Notes: generated by a model not told the origin, from the letters alone. Shown: positions 1 through 6,172, counted from the stretch's first letter. The stretch: DNA of 10,973 nt from JAWVZU01 sp033722075 (GCA_033722075.1 JAWVZU010000127.1:1-10973); one strand, 5' to 3'. Numbers and translations: made by a program.

Positions 1-114
1 ACTCCGGGGCCGGCGGCGCGACGCCGGATATTCGGGCCGTTTTCCGGGTCGGATCAACTTCCATGGTCCCGATAATGCCACGAACGAAACCAGGCCCGTC
101 CATCCGAGGTAGAC

Positions 115-900
115 TTGCGCGTGATCGACGCAGAATGGGAGACCGGCTTGGAAGGGAAATCAGTGTTGGTGACTGGTGCGGCAGGCGGCATCGGAAGCGC
201 TACGGCAAAGGCGTTTGCCCGAAGCGGCGCCCTGGTGGCGGCAGCGGACCTGTCCGGAAGTGGCGCAACGGCGATCGCGAACGCGATCGAGGAGGCGGGC
301 GGCACCGCCGTGGCGATCGAAGTCGACGTCCGCGATGCCGGGGCGGTGGAAGCGATGGTCGAGGAGACCGTCGCGGCTTTTGGTCGGCTCGACATCGCAT
401 TCAACAATGCGGGCATCGAAGGGGCCGTCTTCAAGAAGCTTGCCGACCACGAAGAAGCGGATTACGACCAGGTGATGGCGGTGAACAGCAAGGGCGTCTG
501 GTTGGGCATGAAATACCAGCTCCGCCAGTTTCTCGAGCAGGGCGGTGGCGTCATCGTCAACAACGCCTCGGTCGCCGGACTGGTTGGCGGCAAGATGGGC
601 ACACCTTACTTCGCCAGCAAGCATGCGGTGGTCGGCATGACCAAGGCGGCTGCCGTCGAGTACGCGAAGTACAACATTCGGATCAATGCCGTCTGCCCCG
701 GTGTCATCCGGACGCGGATGCTGGAAGAGTCACTGGCCCTCAAGCCCGAAGCCGAGCCGGCATTGGTCGCCGATCATCCGATCGGCCGCCTCGGCCGGCC
801 CGAGGAGATTGCCGAGGCCGTGCTGTGGCTGGCCTCCGATGCGGCCAGCTTCGTCACCGGCCACGCACTGCCGGTCGACGGCGGCCTGGTCGCCAAGTGA
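115..900 (+). CDS. SDR-family NAD-dependent oxidoreductase
   Basis: A 261-residue classical short-chain dehydrogenase/reductase, the usual length for the family. It shows the Rossmann motif TGAAGGIG (residues 20-27), an acidic D45 at the end of the second strand that normally favours NAD(H) over NADP(H), NNAG (97-100), and the catalytic Ser152, Tyr165 and Lys169 in YFASK, followed by the family signature NAVCPG. The C-terminal VTGHALPVDGG is also typical. The chosen start is TTG at 115, because GAGG lies at 106-109 with a 5-base gap; GTG at 121 is an alternative that loses two residues. The substrate cannot be told, since SDRs of this type act on many alcohols and ketones. The protein is cytosolic. 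A further reductase follows on the same strand after a 269-base gap, so the two need not form an operon. Class is certain; start is moderately sure. Confidence 0.93.
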   Translation: MRVIDAEWETGLEGKSVLVTGAAGGIGSATAKAFARSGALVAAADLSGSGATAIANAIEEAGGTAVAIEVDVRDAGAVEAMVEETVAAFGRLDIAFNNAGIEGAVFKKLADHEEADYDQVMAVNSKGVWLGMKYQLRQFLEQGGGVIVNNASVAGLVGGKMGTPYFASKHAVVGMTKAAAVEYAKYNIRINAVCPGVIRTRMLEESLALKPEAEPALVADHPIGRLGRPEEIAEAVLWLASDAASFVTGHALPVDGGLVAK

Positions 901-934
901 ACCACTGGTGCTGTTGCCACCTATCGCCACCCTT

Positions 935-1015
935 TCGTCATGCCCGCGCAGGCGGGCATCCATGGTTTCTGTGTCTGGATCCCCGGGTCAGCGTGCCGCT
1001 GCCCGAGGATGACGA
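935..1015. repeat. Palindromic intergenic repeat element (ATGCCCGC/GCGGGCAT type)
   Basis: The 7-base ends TCGTCAT (935-941) and ATGACGA (1009-1015) are exact inverted repeats. Inside the left end is a perfect 8-bp hairpin, ATGCCCGC (940-947) with loop GCAG and GCGGGCAT (952-959). Further right are TGGATCCCCG and CCCGAGGATGACG, which look like a second, decayed hairpin. The layout (CGTCAT, hairpin, CCATGG, GGATCCCCG, GATGACG) resembles the dispersed palindromic repeats found in intergenic DNA of many proteobacteria. I assign the family by resemblance, not by search. No T tract follows the hairpin, so it is not an ordinary terminator. Confidence 0.6.
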
Positions 1016-1042
1016 TTCGTTTCCGCTGCTCGAGGATGATGG
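996..1042 (+). repeat. Imperfect 27-bp-period direct duplication
   Basis: The 20-base segment at 996-1015 (CCGCTGCCCGAGGATGACGA) recurs at 1023-1042 with 17 of 20 matches, the copies starting 27 bases apart. It looks like a local duplication of the right end of the palindromic element, the second copy having drifted by C-to-T changes and one A-to-G. Confidence 0.6.
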
Positions 1043-1090
1043 CCTATTGAAATGATTTTCCTGTCCCGCACCCGTTACGGCAGAGCGGCC

Positions 1091-1121
1091 CTTTCCCGTT
1101 TTCCTGCTTTCCTGTTTCCCG
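1091..1121 (+). repeat. 8-bp tandem repeat, consensus YTTTCCYG
   Basis: Four head-to-tail units: CTTTCCCG (1091-1098), TTTTCCTG (1099-1106), CTTTCCTG (1107-1114) and a 7-base TTTCCCG (1115-1121). A lone related TTTTCCTG lies at 1056-1063. The pyrimidine-rich tract directly abuts the hairpin that precedes the next gene. Confidence 0.6.
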
Positions 1122-1146
1122 CTCTTCCGCTCAAGAAGAGCTTTTT
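1121..1146 (+). terminator. Terminator-like hairpin upstream of the reductase gene
   Basis: GCTCTTC (1121-1127) and GAAGAGC (1135-1141) form a perfect 7-bp stem around a 7-base loop, followed by TTTTT (1142-1146). It is only 11 bases before the ribosome binding site of the gene at 1170. It could end the upstream dehydrogenase transcript or act as a leader attenuator for the downstream gene. The stem is not especially GC-rich, so its strength is uncertain. Confidence 0.5.
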
Positions 1147-1169
1147 GACTCACGACCAAGGACTGACCA

Positions 1170-2171
1170 ATGACTGACGAAAACCTGCAAATCTGTCTCG
1201 CCCAGCGCCCCGAGGGCATGCCCGGCGACGACACCTGGGAACTGAAGACCCAGCCTATCCCCGAGATCGGGGAAGGTCAGTTCCTGGTCCGAAACGAGTA
1301 CATTTCGCTGGACCCTGCCATGCGCGGCTGGATTCGCGACGTGCGGTCCTACGTGCCACCGGTGCAGATCGGTGAAGTGATGCGGGCGGGTGCCGTCGGC
1401 GAAGTGGTGGCCTCCAGCCATGAAAAATATCCGGTAGGCGCAAAGGTTCAAGGGCTTTTCGGCGTCCAGCGCTTCGCCGTATCGGACGGTCGCCAGACCA
1501 ATATCGTCGACCCGTCGCTGGCCGAGTTGCCCCTATACCTTGCAACCCTCGGGATGCCCGGCATGACGGCCTATTTCGGTCTGTTGGAAGTCGGGCAGCT
1601 CAAGGCGGGTGACACGGTGGTCGTGTCGGCCGCATCCGGTGCCGTCGGTCAGGTGGTCGGCCAGATTGCCCGCATCAAGGGCTGCCCGGTGGTCGGCATT
1701 GCCGGCGGACCGGAGAAATGCGGCTGGGTCGTCAACGACCTCGGCTTCGATGCCTGCATCGACTACAAGAACGAGGACGTTCGGGCCGGACTGAAAACGC
1801 ACTGTCCCGAGGGCATCGATGTCTACTTTGACAACGTGGGTGGCGAAATCCTCGACCAGGTTCTGAGTCAGATTGCCACCGGTGCGAGAATCGTCATCTG
1901 CGGCGCCATCTCCCAGTACAACAACACGGGGCCGATCCGGGGACCGAGCAACTACCTGAACCTGCTGGTGCGGCGCGCCCGCATGGAAGGGTTCGTGGTG
2001 TTCGACTTCGCCAGGCGCTATCACGAGGCAGCGCAGGAGATGGCGGGCTGGCTGCAATCCGGTGAGCTGAAATACAAGCTGGACATCGCCGAAGGCCTGG
2101 AGAACTTCCCCGCGACGCTGCGCAAGCTCTTCACCGGGGACAACTTCGGCAAGTTGGTTCTCAAGGTCTAG
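1170..2171 (+). CDS. NADP-dependent oxidoreductase, CurA/LTB4DH-type (MDR superfamily)
   Basis: A 333-residue zinc-independent medium-chain dehydrogenase/reductase of the leukotriene B4 12-hydroxydehydrogenase / curcumin reductase (CurA) type. Such enzymes reduce activated C=C double bonds of enones with NADPH in the cytosol. Visible marks are the family motif SLDPAMRGW (residues 47-54 region), the nucleotide-binding loop AASGAVG (154-160) that starts the Rossmann domain, and DVYFDNVGGE (217-226). Length is as usual for the family. The ATG at 1170 has AAGGA at 1158-1162, seven bases away. The gene ends with TAG directly before a strong hairpin terminator. No operon partner lies downstream. 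The physiological substrate is unknown; detoxification of electrophilic carbonyls is a common role for relatives. Confidence 0.93.
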   Translation: MTDENLQICLAQRPEGMPGDDTWELKTQPIPEIGEGQFLVRNEYISLDPAMRGWIRDVRSYVPPVQIGEVMRAGAVGEVVASSHEKYPVGAKVQGLFGVQRFAVSDGRQTNIVDPSLAELPLYLATLGMPGMTAYFGLLEVGQLKAGDTVVVSAASGAVGQVVGQIARIKGCPVVGIAGGPEKCGWVVNDLGFDACIDYKNEDVRAGLKTHCPEGIDVYFDNVGGEILDQVLSQIATGARIVICGAISQYNNTGPIRGPSNYLNLLVRRARMEGFVVFDFARRYHEAAQEMAGWLQSGELKYKLDIAEGLENFPATLRKLFTGDNFGKLVLKV

Positions 2172-2178
2172 CATCCGC

Positions 2179-2210
2179 AAAAAAAAACCCCGCGCAGTGC
2201 GGGGTTTTTT
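2179..2210. terminator. Bidirectional Rho-independent terminator
   Basis: Nine A (2179-2187), stem CCCCGC (2188-2193), short loop, GCGGGG (2199-2204), and six T (2205-2210). On the plus strand it ends the reductase gene. On the minus strand the nine A become a nine-T tract, so it also ends the convergent carD-like gene, whose stop lies at 2232. Confidence 0.93.
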
Positions 2211-2231
2211 CTTCAGGCGGTTGGAGAACCG

Positions 2232-2732
2232 TCAGTCCTGTTTCTCCGGCAGCTGGCATCGATCGTGGATCATCTTCTCGACCTGCGCCTGGGACTTGCC
2301 CAGGGCCGCAGCCAATTCCTCGGAAAGAAAGTCCATCGAAGTCTGCATGTGCTTGCGATCCGCAGCGCGCAGGCTCTGCCCGGATTGCTGCATTCGCGAC
2401 AATCCCTTGTAGATGGTGGCCAGGTCGTAGGGATCGCCGCCGGCGATAGCGGCTTCGTTCTTCTTGGCTCGTGTCTTCCAGTGCGAGCTCATCTCCGAAT
2501 CGTTCGATTCGAGGTGTTTCAATACCTTACGTGCCTCAGCGGCGCTGATAATGCTGCGGACTGTTTCATCGAGATCGTCCGGCCGCATCATGACGGTGAG
2601 CTTGTCGCGCTTGAAGAAAAGCTTGGCAAATTTGCGCGGCTCCTCGCCGGAAAAGCTGACGCGTCGGATCGATTTGATGAGCCCAACGCCATGCTGGGGG
2701 TGGAGGATGGTATCGCCTTGTGAGATAGAAAT
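2232..2732 (-). CDS. CarD-family RNA polymerase-binding regulator, probable AUU start
   Basis: CarD/CdnL-type proteins bind the RNA polymerase beta subunit with an N-terminal Tudor-like domain and stabilise open promoter complexes. The N-terminal domain is recognisable from residue 6 onward (GDTILHPQHGVGLI, then FFKRDKLTVMMRP), and the C-terminal helical domain contains SSHWKTR and FLSEELAAALG. The frame is open back to a TGA at 2763-2765, but no ATG, GTG or TTG occurs before the ATG at 2591, which would remove the whole Tudor-like domain. I place the start at ATT 2732, giving 166 residues, a normal family length. AGGAGA (2744-2739) precedes it by six bases, and a good promoter puts the mRNA start near 2760. 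ATC at 2726 is less well spaced. A one-base sequencing error at an original ATG is possible. The gene ends in a shared terminator. Confidence 0.85.
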   Translation of the reverse strand: MSISQGDTILHPQHGVGLIKSIRRVSFSGEEPRKFAKLFFKRDKLTVMMRPDDLDETVRSIISAAEARKVLKHLESNDSEMSSHWKTRAKKNEAAIAGGDPYDLATIYKGLSRMQQSGQSLRAADRKHMQTSMDFLSEELAAALGKSQAQVEKMIHDRCQLPEKQD

Positions 2733-2766
2733 ACGCCTTCTCCTTTCGGACGGTGGAAAACCTCAT

Positions 2767-2795
2767 ATTTTACAGTATTTTAGCCTTTTGCTCAA
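2767..2795 (-). promoter_or_regulatory. Sigma70-type promoter of the carD-like gene
   Basis: Read on the minus strand: -35 TTGAGC (2795-2790, 4 of 6 consensus), 17-base spacer, -10 TAAAAT (2772-2767, 5 of 6). The predicted transcript start is near 2760, leaving a leader of about 28 bases to the ATT start. The ATG at 2766, in another frame, would fall before this start point. The stretch is AT-rich against its surroundings, which strengthens the call. Confidence 0.75.
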
Positions 2796-2872
2796 TAGAA
2801 AAAGGCGATCTGGACCCGGGATTCGGGCGCTTTATCTCGACCCTCCCACAGGCCGTCGTAAGCGGCCGCGGC

Positions 2873-3610
2873 CTACGCTCCAGACAACTCGTCGACCAGC
2901 GCCGCCATCAACGCCTGGGTGGCCGCCTTGAGCCCTTCCCTGGCCTTGGGAATGTCGTTGAGGATGTCTTCGAATTCTTCGAAAGTGTACGCACGGTCGG
3001 CCTCGATCTTTACGACCTCGGCCTCCGGGTCCATCGGGTGGTAATGGATCTCCGACTGGTAGACGGTGTCGAGAGTCGCCCCGTCCACGACCCGGACCGC
3101 GATATGGCCGGTGGGCAGATAATCCTCGCCCAGGCTCGGAGCGGCATACCCGAAATACTCGACGTAGACGTCCAGCAGCAGGTCATACCCGGTGTCTTTC
3201 GGGTAACGTCGTTCGAACTGCCCCGGGGGGACCGCCCCCAGCACGTTGTCGATGCTGCGGTTGAATTCCATGTATTCGGCATCGAAGCCGGCCTCCTGCA
3301 AGCGTTCGATCAGCTTTGACGAGACATCTTCCTGATAGCTGTAGCGCGCTTCGTCTAGCGCCGTGGAAAACTTCCTGCGCGTCGTGTCGTCCGCCTTGGC
3401 CACGGCAATGCGACCCACGGTGCCGGCAAACTTCACCGGATTCGAGTAGACCCGGGCTTCCGGTTTCTCCATGAAGTTGATCGGGAGCACTCCGATGCTG
3501 TCATGGGATTCGATATCACGGGCCAGTTCCAGGCGTTCCCGCGGGCCACCGGCGCAGGCCGCCAGGAAAAAAACCGTGACAAACATCCACCAAATCGATC
3601 TGCTATGCAT
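2873..3610 (-). CDS. Putative outer-membrane lipoprotein of unknown function
   Basis: A 245-residue protein with a clear lipoprotein signal: short basic N-terminus (MHSRS), hydrophobic stretch, and lipobox LAAC with the lipidated Cys at residue 19. The +2 residue is Ala, not Asp, which in the usual Lol rule means sorting to the outer membrane. The mature part is soluble-looking, acidic and mixed alpha/beta; I do not recognise a family. I chose ATG 3610 because GGAGG lies five bases upstream; a TTG at 3622 in the same frame overlaps that ribosome binding site. The gene starts 26 bases after the membrane-protein gene on the same strand, so the two are probably co-transcribed. No clear terminator is visible after its stop, so some transcripts may run into carD. 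Confidence 0.85.
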   Translation of the reverse strand: MHSRSIWWMFVTVFFLAACAGGPRERLELARDIESHDSIGVLPINFMEKPEARVYSNPVKFAGTVGRIAVAKADDTTRRKFSTALDEARYSYQEDVSSKLIERLQEAGFDAEYMEFNRSIDNVLGAVPPGQFERRYPKDTGYDLLLDVYVEYFGYAAPSLGEDYLPTGHIAVRVVDGATLDTVYQSEIHYHPMDPEAEVVKIEADRAYTFEEFEDILNDIPKAREGLKAATQALMAALVDELSGA

Positions 3611-3636
3611 GAACCCCTCCAACCCTCATTGTCGTC

Positions 3637-4101
3637 CTAGTTCTTCGAAGAATCTGCCCGGTCCCCATTAGCCCCGTCCGGCGGAACTCCGGTCGACCGC
3701 ATGGTCAACAGCCCCAATCCCCACCAGCCCAGGAACAGCCCGCCGGCAATCAGGAACACCTCGGCCCGGAAGGGGCCGGCGCTAACCGACCCGGAAGCCA
3801 TCAAATATACGCCAGTTCCCATGCCGGCTGCGCAGGCACACAGCGAAAGCATCCCAAAGGCCTTCCGCGTGGCCCGGCTCCCCCGAACGAAACCCATGAT
3901 GTCCTCACGGCCTACGAACAGGGAATAGGCAGTCAATACCAGCCCGCCGATCATCAAGAAAAGGGCCCCGGCAAGAAAGGTCACGCCGAGGTTGCTTCCC
4001 TGATTCAGCCGCGCCAACTCGTCGAGCCGGAATCCCCCGCCCACGGCCACCAGGCCAACAACCACCTGCGCCAGCTTTCTTGCTCCGGGGTGCATCGTCA
4101 T
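3637..4101 (-). CDS. Four-helix membrane protein of unknown function
   Basis: About 154 residues with four hydrophobic stretches (near residues 8-22, 38-62, 80-105 and 115-138) and a short polar C-terminal tail ending in DSSKN. A basic segment, RGSRATRK, sits between helices two and three, probably on the cytoplasmic side. I do not recognise the family. The frame is open further upstream (to 4218), but that extension is Arg/Pro-rich and would overlap the divergent cytochrome gene, so I place the start at ATG 4101; ATG 4095 is equally possible. Neither has a good ribosome binding site, so the exact start is unsure. It lies 26 bases before the lipoprotein gene, which suggests a two-gene unit acting at the envelope. 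Confidence 0.7.
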   Translation of the reverse strand: MTMHPGARKLAQVVVGLVAVGGGFRLDELARLNQGSNLGVTFLAGALFLMIGGLVLTAYSLFVGREDIMGFVRGSRATRKAFGMLSLCACAAGMGTGVYLMASGSVSAGPFRAEVFLIAGGLFLGWWGLGLLTMRSTGVPPDGANGDRADSSKN

Positions 4102-4179
4102 CGCTTGCTGTTCGAGACGTCGCAACGGTAGCCGATTCTTTGGTGCTAATCTATTCCTGCCACCACCCGGGAGAGGACC

Positions 4180-4842
4180 ATGCTCGAGATTCTGCTGATA
4201 TTCAGCCTGACCGCGCAACCCGAAGTCCTGGTCGGAGAGTCACAGGCCACCCGGGCCGAGATGCACGAGCGATTCACCCGGGCAACATTGATCCAGACGG
4301 CCATCATCAACGGCAATCTGGAGGGTGCCCGGCACTGGGCGAAACAGCTTGCGACCATCGCGCCAAAGGAACCGGCCTTTGCTGATGTCCGCTCGCGGTT
4401 CGCCGCGCTGGCAGGGGAAATCGCCGAGGCAAGAACTCTCTCCCAGGCCGCCTTCAAGACCGGTCGGCTGGCCAATTCCTGTGGCGCCTGTCATGAACTG
4501 CATGGCATCCAGAGTTTCCGTTTCGAATCTTCGACCCCGGCTCCGGATGGGAAAACCGTGCCAGAAGCGATGGCACGCCACATCTGGGCGGCCGATCGGC
4601 TATGGGAAGGTCTGGTGGGTCGCAGTGAAGGATCGTGGATGGCCGGCGCTTCTGCTCTGGTGAAGTCGTCACTCGAGCCGGCACAACTCGAGAACCCGGA
4701 CCAGGAAACGATCGCCCTACTCGCGGAAAAGGTACGCGAAAGCGGCAGCGAAGCCCTGCAATCGGCTCGCTGGGAATCCCGCGCCGCCCTCTACGGGCGC
4801 CTGCTCAATACCTGCGCGGAATGCCACAAGTCCTATCGCTGA
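4180..4842 (+). CDS. Periplasmic two-haem c-type cytochrome, class II (c'-like) motifs
   Basis: A 220-residue protein with two haem c attachment motifs, CGACH (101-105) and CAECH (212-216). The C-terminal TCAECHKSYR, with the haem at the very end of a helical protein, is typical of class II cytochromes such as cytochrome c', where the last helix carries CxxCH and a basic residue. The first motif may end a first helical repeat, making a tandem arrangement. The ATG at 4180 has GGAG at 4170-4173 with six bases between. An in-frame TAA at 4147 and no other start codon fix this start, leaving a short, weakly basic signal sequence (MLEILLIFSLTA). The role is unknown: electron carrier, or a c'-like protein for NO or stress. 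It is divergent from the membrane-protein gene and convergent with usp. Confidence 0.85.
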   Translation: MLEILLIFSLTAQPEVLVGESQATRAEMHERFTRATLIQTAIINGNLEGARHWAKQLATIAPKEPAFADVRSRFAALAGEIAEARTLSQAAFKTGRLANSCGACHELHGIQSFRFESSTPAPDGKTVPEAMARHIWAADRLWEGLVGRSEGSWMAGASALVKSSLEPAQLENPDQETIALLAEKVRESGSEALQSARWESRAALYGRLLNTCAECHKSYR

Positions 4843-4866
4843 TCTCGCCCGGATCTAGCCGTACGC

Positions 4867-5328
4867 TCAGGGAACGACGTAAATCGGGCACGTCGCGCCC
4901 TGTACCAGCGAACTGGCCACGCCGCCGAAAATCGGCAGGTGCAGCACGCCTTGCCCGTGGCGTCCCACCACGATGCCCTCGGCATTACGGGTCTCCGCCA
5001 GCTCCCGGAGTTCCCTTGAAGGAGAGCCGAAGGTCACGACCGCTTCGACAGCCACGCCCGCCTTTTCGACTTTTTCGGCTTCCCGATCCAGGATCTTGGC
5101 CCGAGCGGAAGCCATCATCTCGTTTTCGGCGCGCTCGAACCACTCTGCGTCCAGCGCCGGTGCGACCGGTGCCGCTTCCGGGAACAGCATGCCGCTCGGC
5201 CAATCGACGATCGTGGCAAGAATCAGCTTCAGGTTGCGCTCCACGGCCTGCTCGATGGCGAAATCCACGGCTCGCCCGGCCGGTTCGCTGCCGTCGGTTC
5301 CGACGACCAGGCATCTGGATTCGTTCAT
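4867..5328 (-). CDS. Universal stress protein, UspA family
   Basis: A 153-residue single-domain universal stress protein in the cytosol. The first strand and loop (VVGTDGSEPAGRA) and the C-terminal glycine loop are clear. The usual ATP-binding pattern is G-x2-G-x9-G-(S/T). Here it reads G122, G125, G135 and then Gly136 where Ser or Thr is expected, so phosphate binding may be altered. The frame is open to 5460, but the real start is ATG 5328, preceded by GAGGAGG with a tight, classical spacing. Upstream is an FNR/ANR-type box at the class II activator distance from a -10 element, which fits the known oxygen-limitation control of several usp genes in pseudomonads. The gene is divergent from the HiPIP gene and convergent with the cytochrome gene. 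Confidence 0.93.
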   Translation of the reverse strand: MNESRCLVVGTDGSEPAGRAVDFAIEQAVERNLKLILATIVDWPSGMLFPEAAPVAPALDAEWFERAENEMMASARAKILDREAEKVEKAGVAVEAVVTFGSPSRELRELAETRNAEGIVVGRHGQGVLHLPIFGGVASSLVQGATCPIYVVP

Positions 5329-5365
5329 GTTGCCTCCTCGGCCCGCGTGGGCCGGCATCATCCCC

Positions 5366-5406
5366 AGTCTAGGACCGCACCCCGGACCGGCATTGATCTG
5401 GGTCAA
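5366..5406 (-). promoter_or_regulatory. FNR/ANR-dependent class II promoter of usp
   Basis: The box reads TTGAC-CCAG-ATCAA on the minus strand (5406-5393), one base off TTGAT-N4-ATCAA. On the plus strand it reads TTGAT-CTGG-GTCAA. A -10 element TAGACT (5371-5366, 4 of 6) begins 28.5 bp from the box centre, giving a start near 5359 and placing the box at about -40.5, the class II activator position. The poor -35 region is as expected for an activator-dependent promoter. Confidence 0.7.
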
Positions 5407-5421
5407 CGGTCCCGATGTGTT

Positions 5422-5427
5422 TAAAAT
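5422..5427 (+). promoter_or_regulatory. Possible -10 element of the HiPIP gene
   Basis: TAAAAT (5 of 6 to the -10 consensus) lies 27 bases before the HiPIP start codon. The -35 position falls inside the shared FNR/ANR box (5393-5406), whose centre is 22.5 bp from this element rather than the 28.5 bp seen at usp and ccoN. There is no good -35. A poorer -10 (TAGGAC, 5427-5432) would give a near class II distance, so the sign of control is open. Confidence 0.4.
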
Positions 5428-5454
5428 AGGACCGGATCGGCAAACGGAAATTCC

Positions 5455-5772
5455 ATGCACAGGCGAGCATTCCTCTCCATGACTGCCCGGACCGTGATGG
5501 TCGCTTCGGTGAGTGGCATCGGTCCGGCTTTGGCAGCCGGGTTGCCAAGACTGCAGGAGGACGACCCCTCGGCACGGGCCCTCGGCTACCGGAACGACGC
5601 GGCGGACGTGGAGAAGTCCATGTACCCGCGCTTCGAACCGGGTCAGACCTGCGCCAACTGCAATCTGGTCCAGGGCTCGGACAAGGACGCGTGGCGACCC
5701 TGTCCGATCTTTGCCGGCAAGCTGGTCAACGCACGCGGATGGTGCAACGCATGGGTCGCCCGGTCCGGCTAG
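5455..5772 (+). CDS. High-potential iron-sulfur protein (HiPIP)
   Basis: A 105-residue periplasmic electron carrier with one [4Fe-4S] cluster that cycles between 3+ and 2+ at high potential. The cluster ligands are Cys66, Cys69, Cys83 and Cys97 (C-x2-C-x13-C-x13-C), in the family pattern CANC, WRPC, FAGKLVNARGWC. The conserved Tyr that shields the cluster is Tyr45 (ALGYRNDA). The N-terminus HRRAFLSM plus a hydrophobic run ending ALAA looks like a twin-arginine signal, as expected because HiPIPs are exported folded. The mature protein is about 75 residues, normal for the family. The ribosome binding site is weak. The sirB2-like gene follows after seven bases and the cbb3 operon lies further downstream, so this HiPIP may deliver electrons to that oxidase or to another periplasmic acceptor; that link is inference. 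Confidence 0.95.
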   Translation: MHRRAFLSMTARTVMVASVSGIGPALAAGLPRLQEDDPSARALGYRNDAADVEKSMYPRFEPGQTCANCNLVQGSDKDAWRPCPIFAGKLVNARGWCNAWVARSG

Positions 5773-5779
5773 CCGGTTG

Positions 5780-6172
5780 ATGTCTTCCTATGTGCTGCTC
5801 AAATACCTGCACGTCGGGTGCGTGATCGTCAGTGGGTGCCTTTTCCTGGGTCGTTCTGCGGCCCAGCTTGGCGGCATCGACTGGCGACGCTGGCGAGTGC
5901 TCCGCATCGCACCCCACGTGATCGATACGATCCTGCTGGCCAGCGCGATCGGTCTGGCAATCCTGCTGTCCCAATATCCCCTGCAACAACCTTGGCTGAC
6001 AGCCAAGGTCCTGGGCCTTGTGGCCTACATCCTGCTGGGCTTTCAGGCCCTGAGACCGGCGCGATCACAAGCATCGCGAGCCGCGTTTACCGCCGCGGCG
6101 CTCATTACCTTCGGATACGTTGTGGGGGTTGCGCTGACTCGCAAGCCCGACCTCGGCATTTTTGCATATTAG
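5780..6172 (+). CDS. SirB2-family integral membrane protein
   Basis: A 130-residue protein with four predicted transmembrane helices (about residues 6-24, 46-64, 70-90 and 102-122). The N-terminal LLKYLHVGCVIVSGCLFLGR and the later RIAPHVIDTILLAS match the SirB2 family pattern, including the conserved His11 and His46. The biochemical role of SirB2 proteins is not settled. Conserved His residues in membrane helices, together with the neighbours here, would fit a redox or haem-related role, but this is inference. ATG 5780 lies seven bases after the HiPIP stop, so the pair is almost certainly co-transcribed. A separate FNR-type promoter then lies between this gene and ccoN. Confidence 0.85.
   Translation: MSSYVLLKYLHVGCVIVSGCLFLGRSAAQLGGIDWRRWRVLRIAPHVIDTILLASAIGLAILLSQYPLQQPWLTAKVLGLVAYILLGFQALRPARSQASRAAFTAAALITFGYVVGVALTRKPDLGIFAY

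Larger units (their letters stand above)
901..1169. other. Repeat-rich intergenic region
   Basis: This gap between two oxidoreductase genes has no convincing coding sequence. It holds, in order, a palindromic intergenic repeat (935-1015), a 27-bp-period direct duplication overlapping its end (996-1042), four tandem copies of an 8-bp pyrimidine unit (1091-1121), and a hairpin with a T tract (1121-1146). The ribosome binding site of the next gene follows (AAGGA, 1158-1162). I found no convincing promoter for the gene at 1170. Confidence 0.75.

Noticed and set aside
1..114. Possible gene or promoter at the left edge
   Set aside because: No frame with coding character and no convincing promoter; only the ribosome binding site (106-109) of the SDR gene is supported.
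978..988. GGATCCCCGGG resembling a cloning-vector polylinker
   Set aside because: It is explained by the TGGATCCCCG segment common in palindromic intergenic repeats, and the surrounding bases do not continue any polylinker.
63..1055. 330-codon plus-strand frame overlapping the dehydrogenase
   Set aside because: Extremely Arg/Gly-rich, no domain, and fully overlaps the SDR gene with all its motifs in the other frame.
2566..2766. Minus-strand frame beginning with ATG 2766 ahead of carD
   Set aside because: It is out of frame with the CarD domain, has no family features (YHPPPPAWRW), and its ATG lies before the predicted transcript start.
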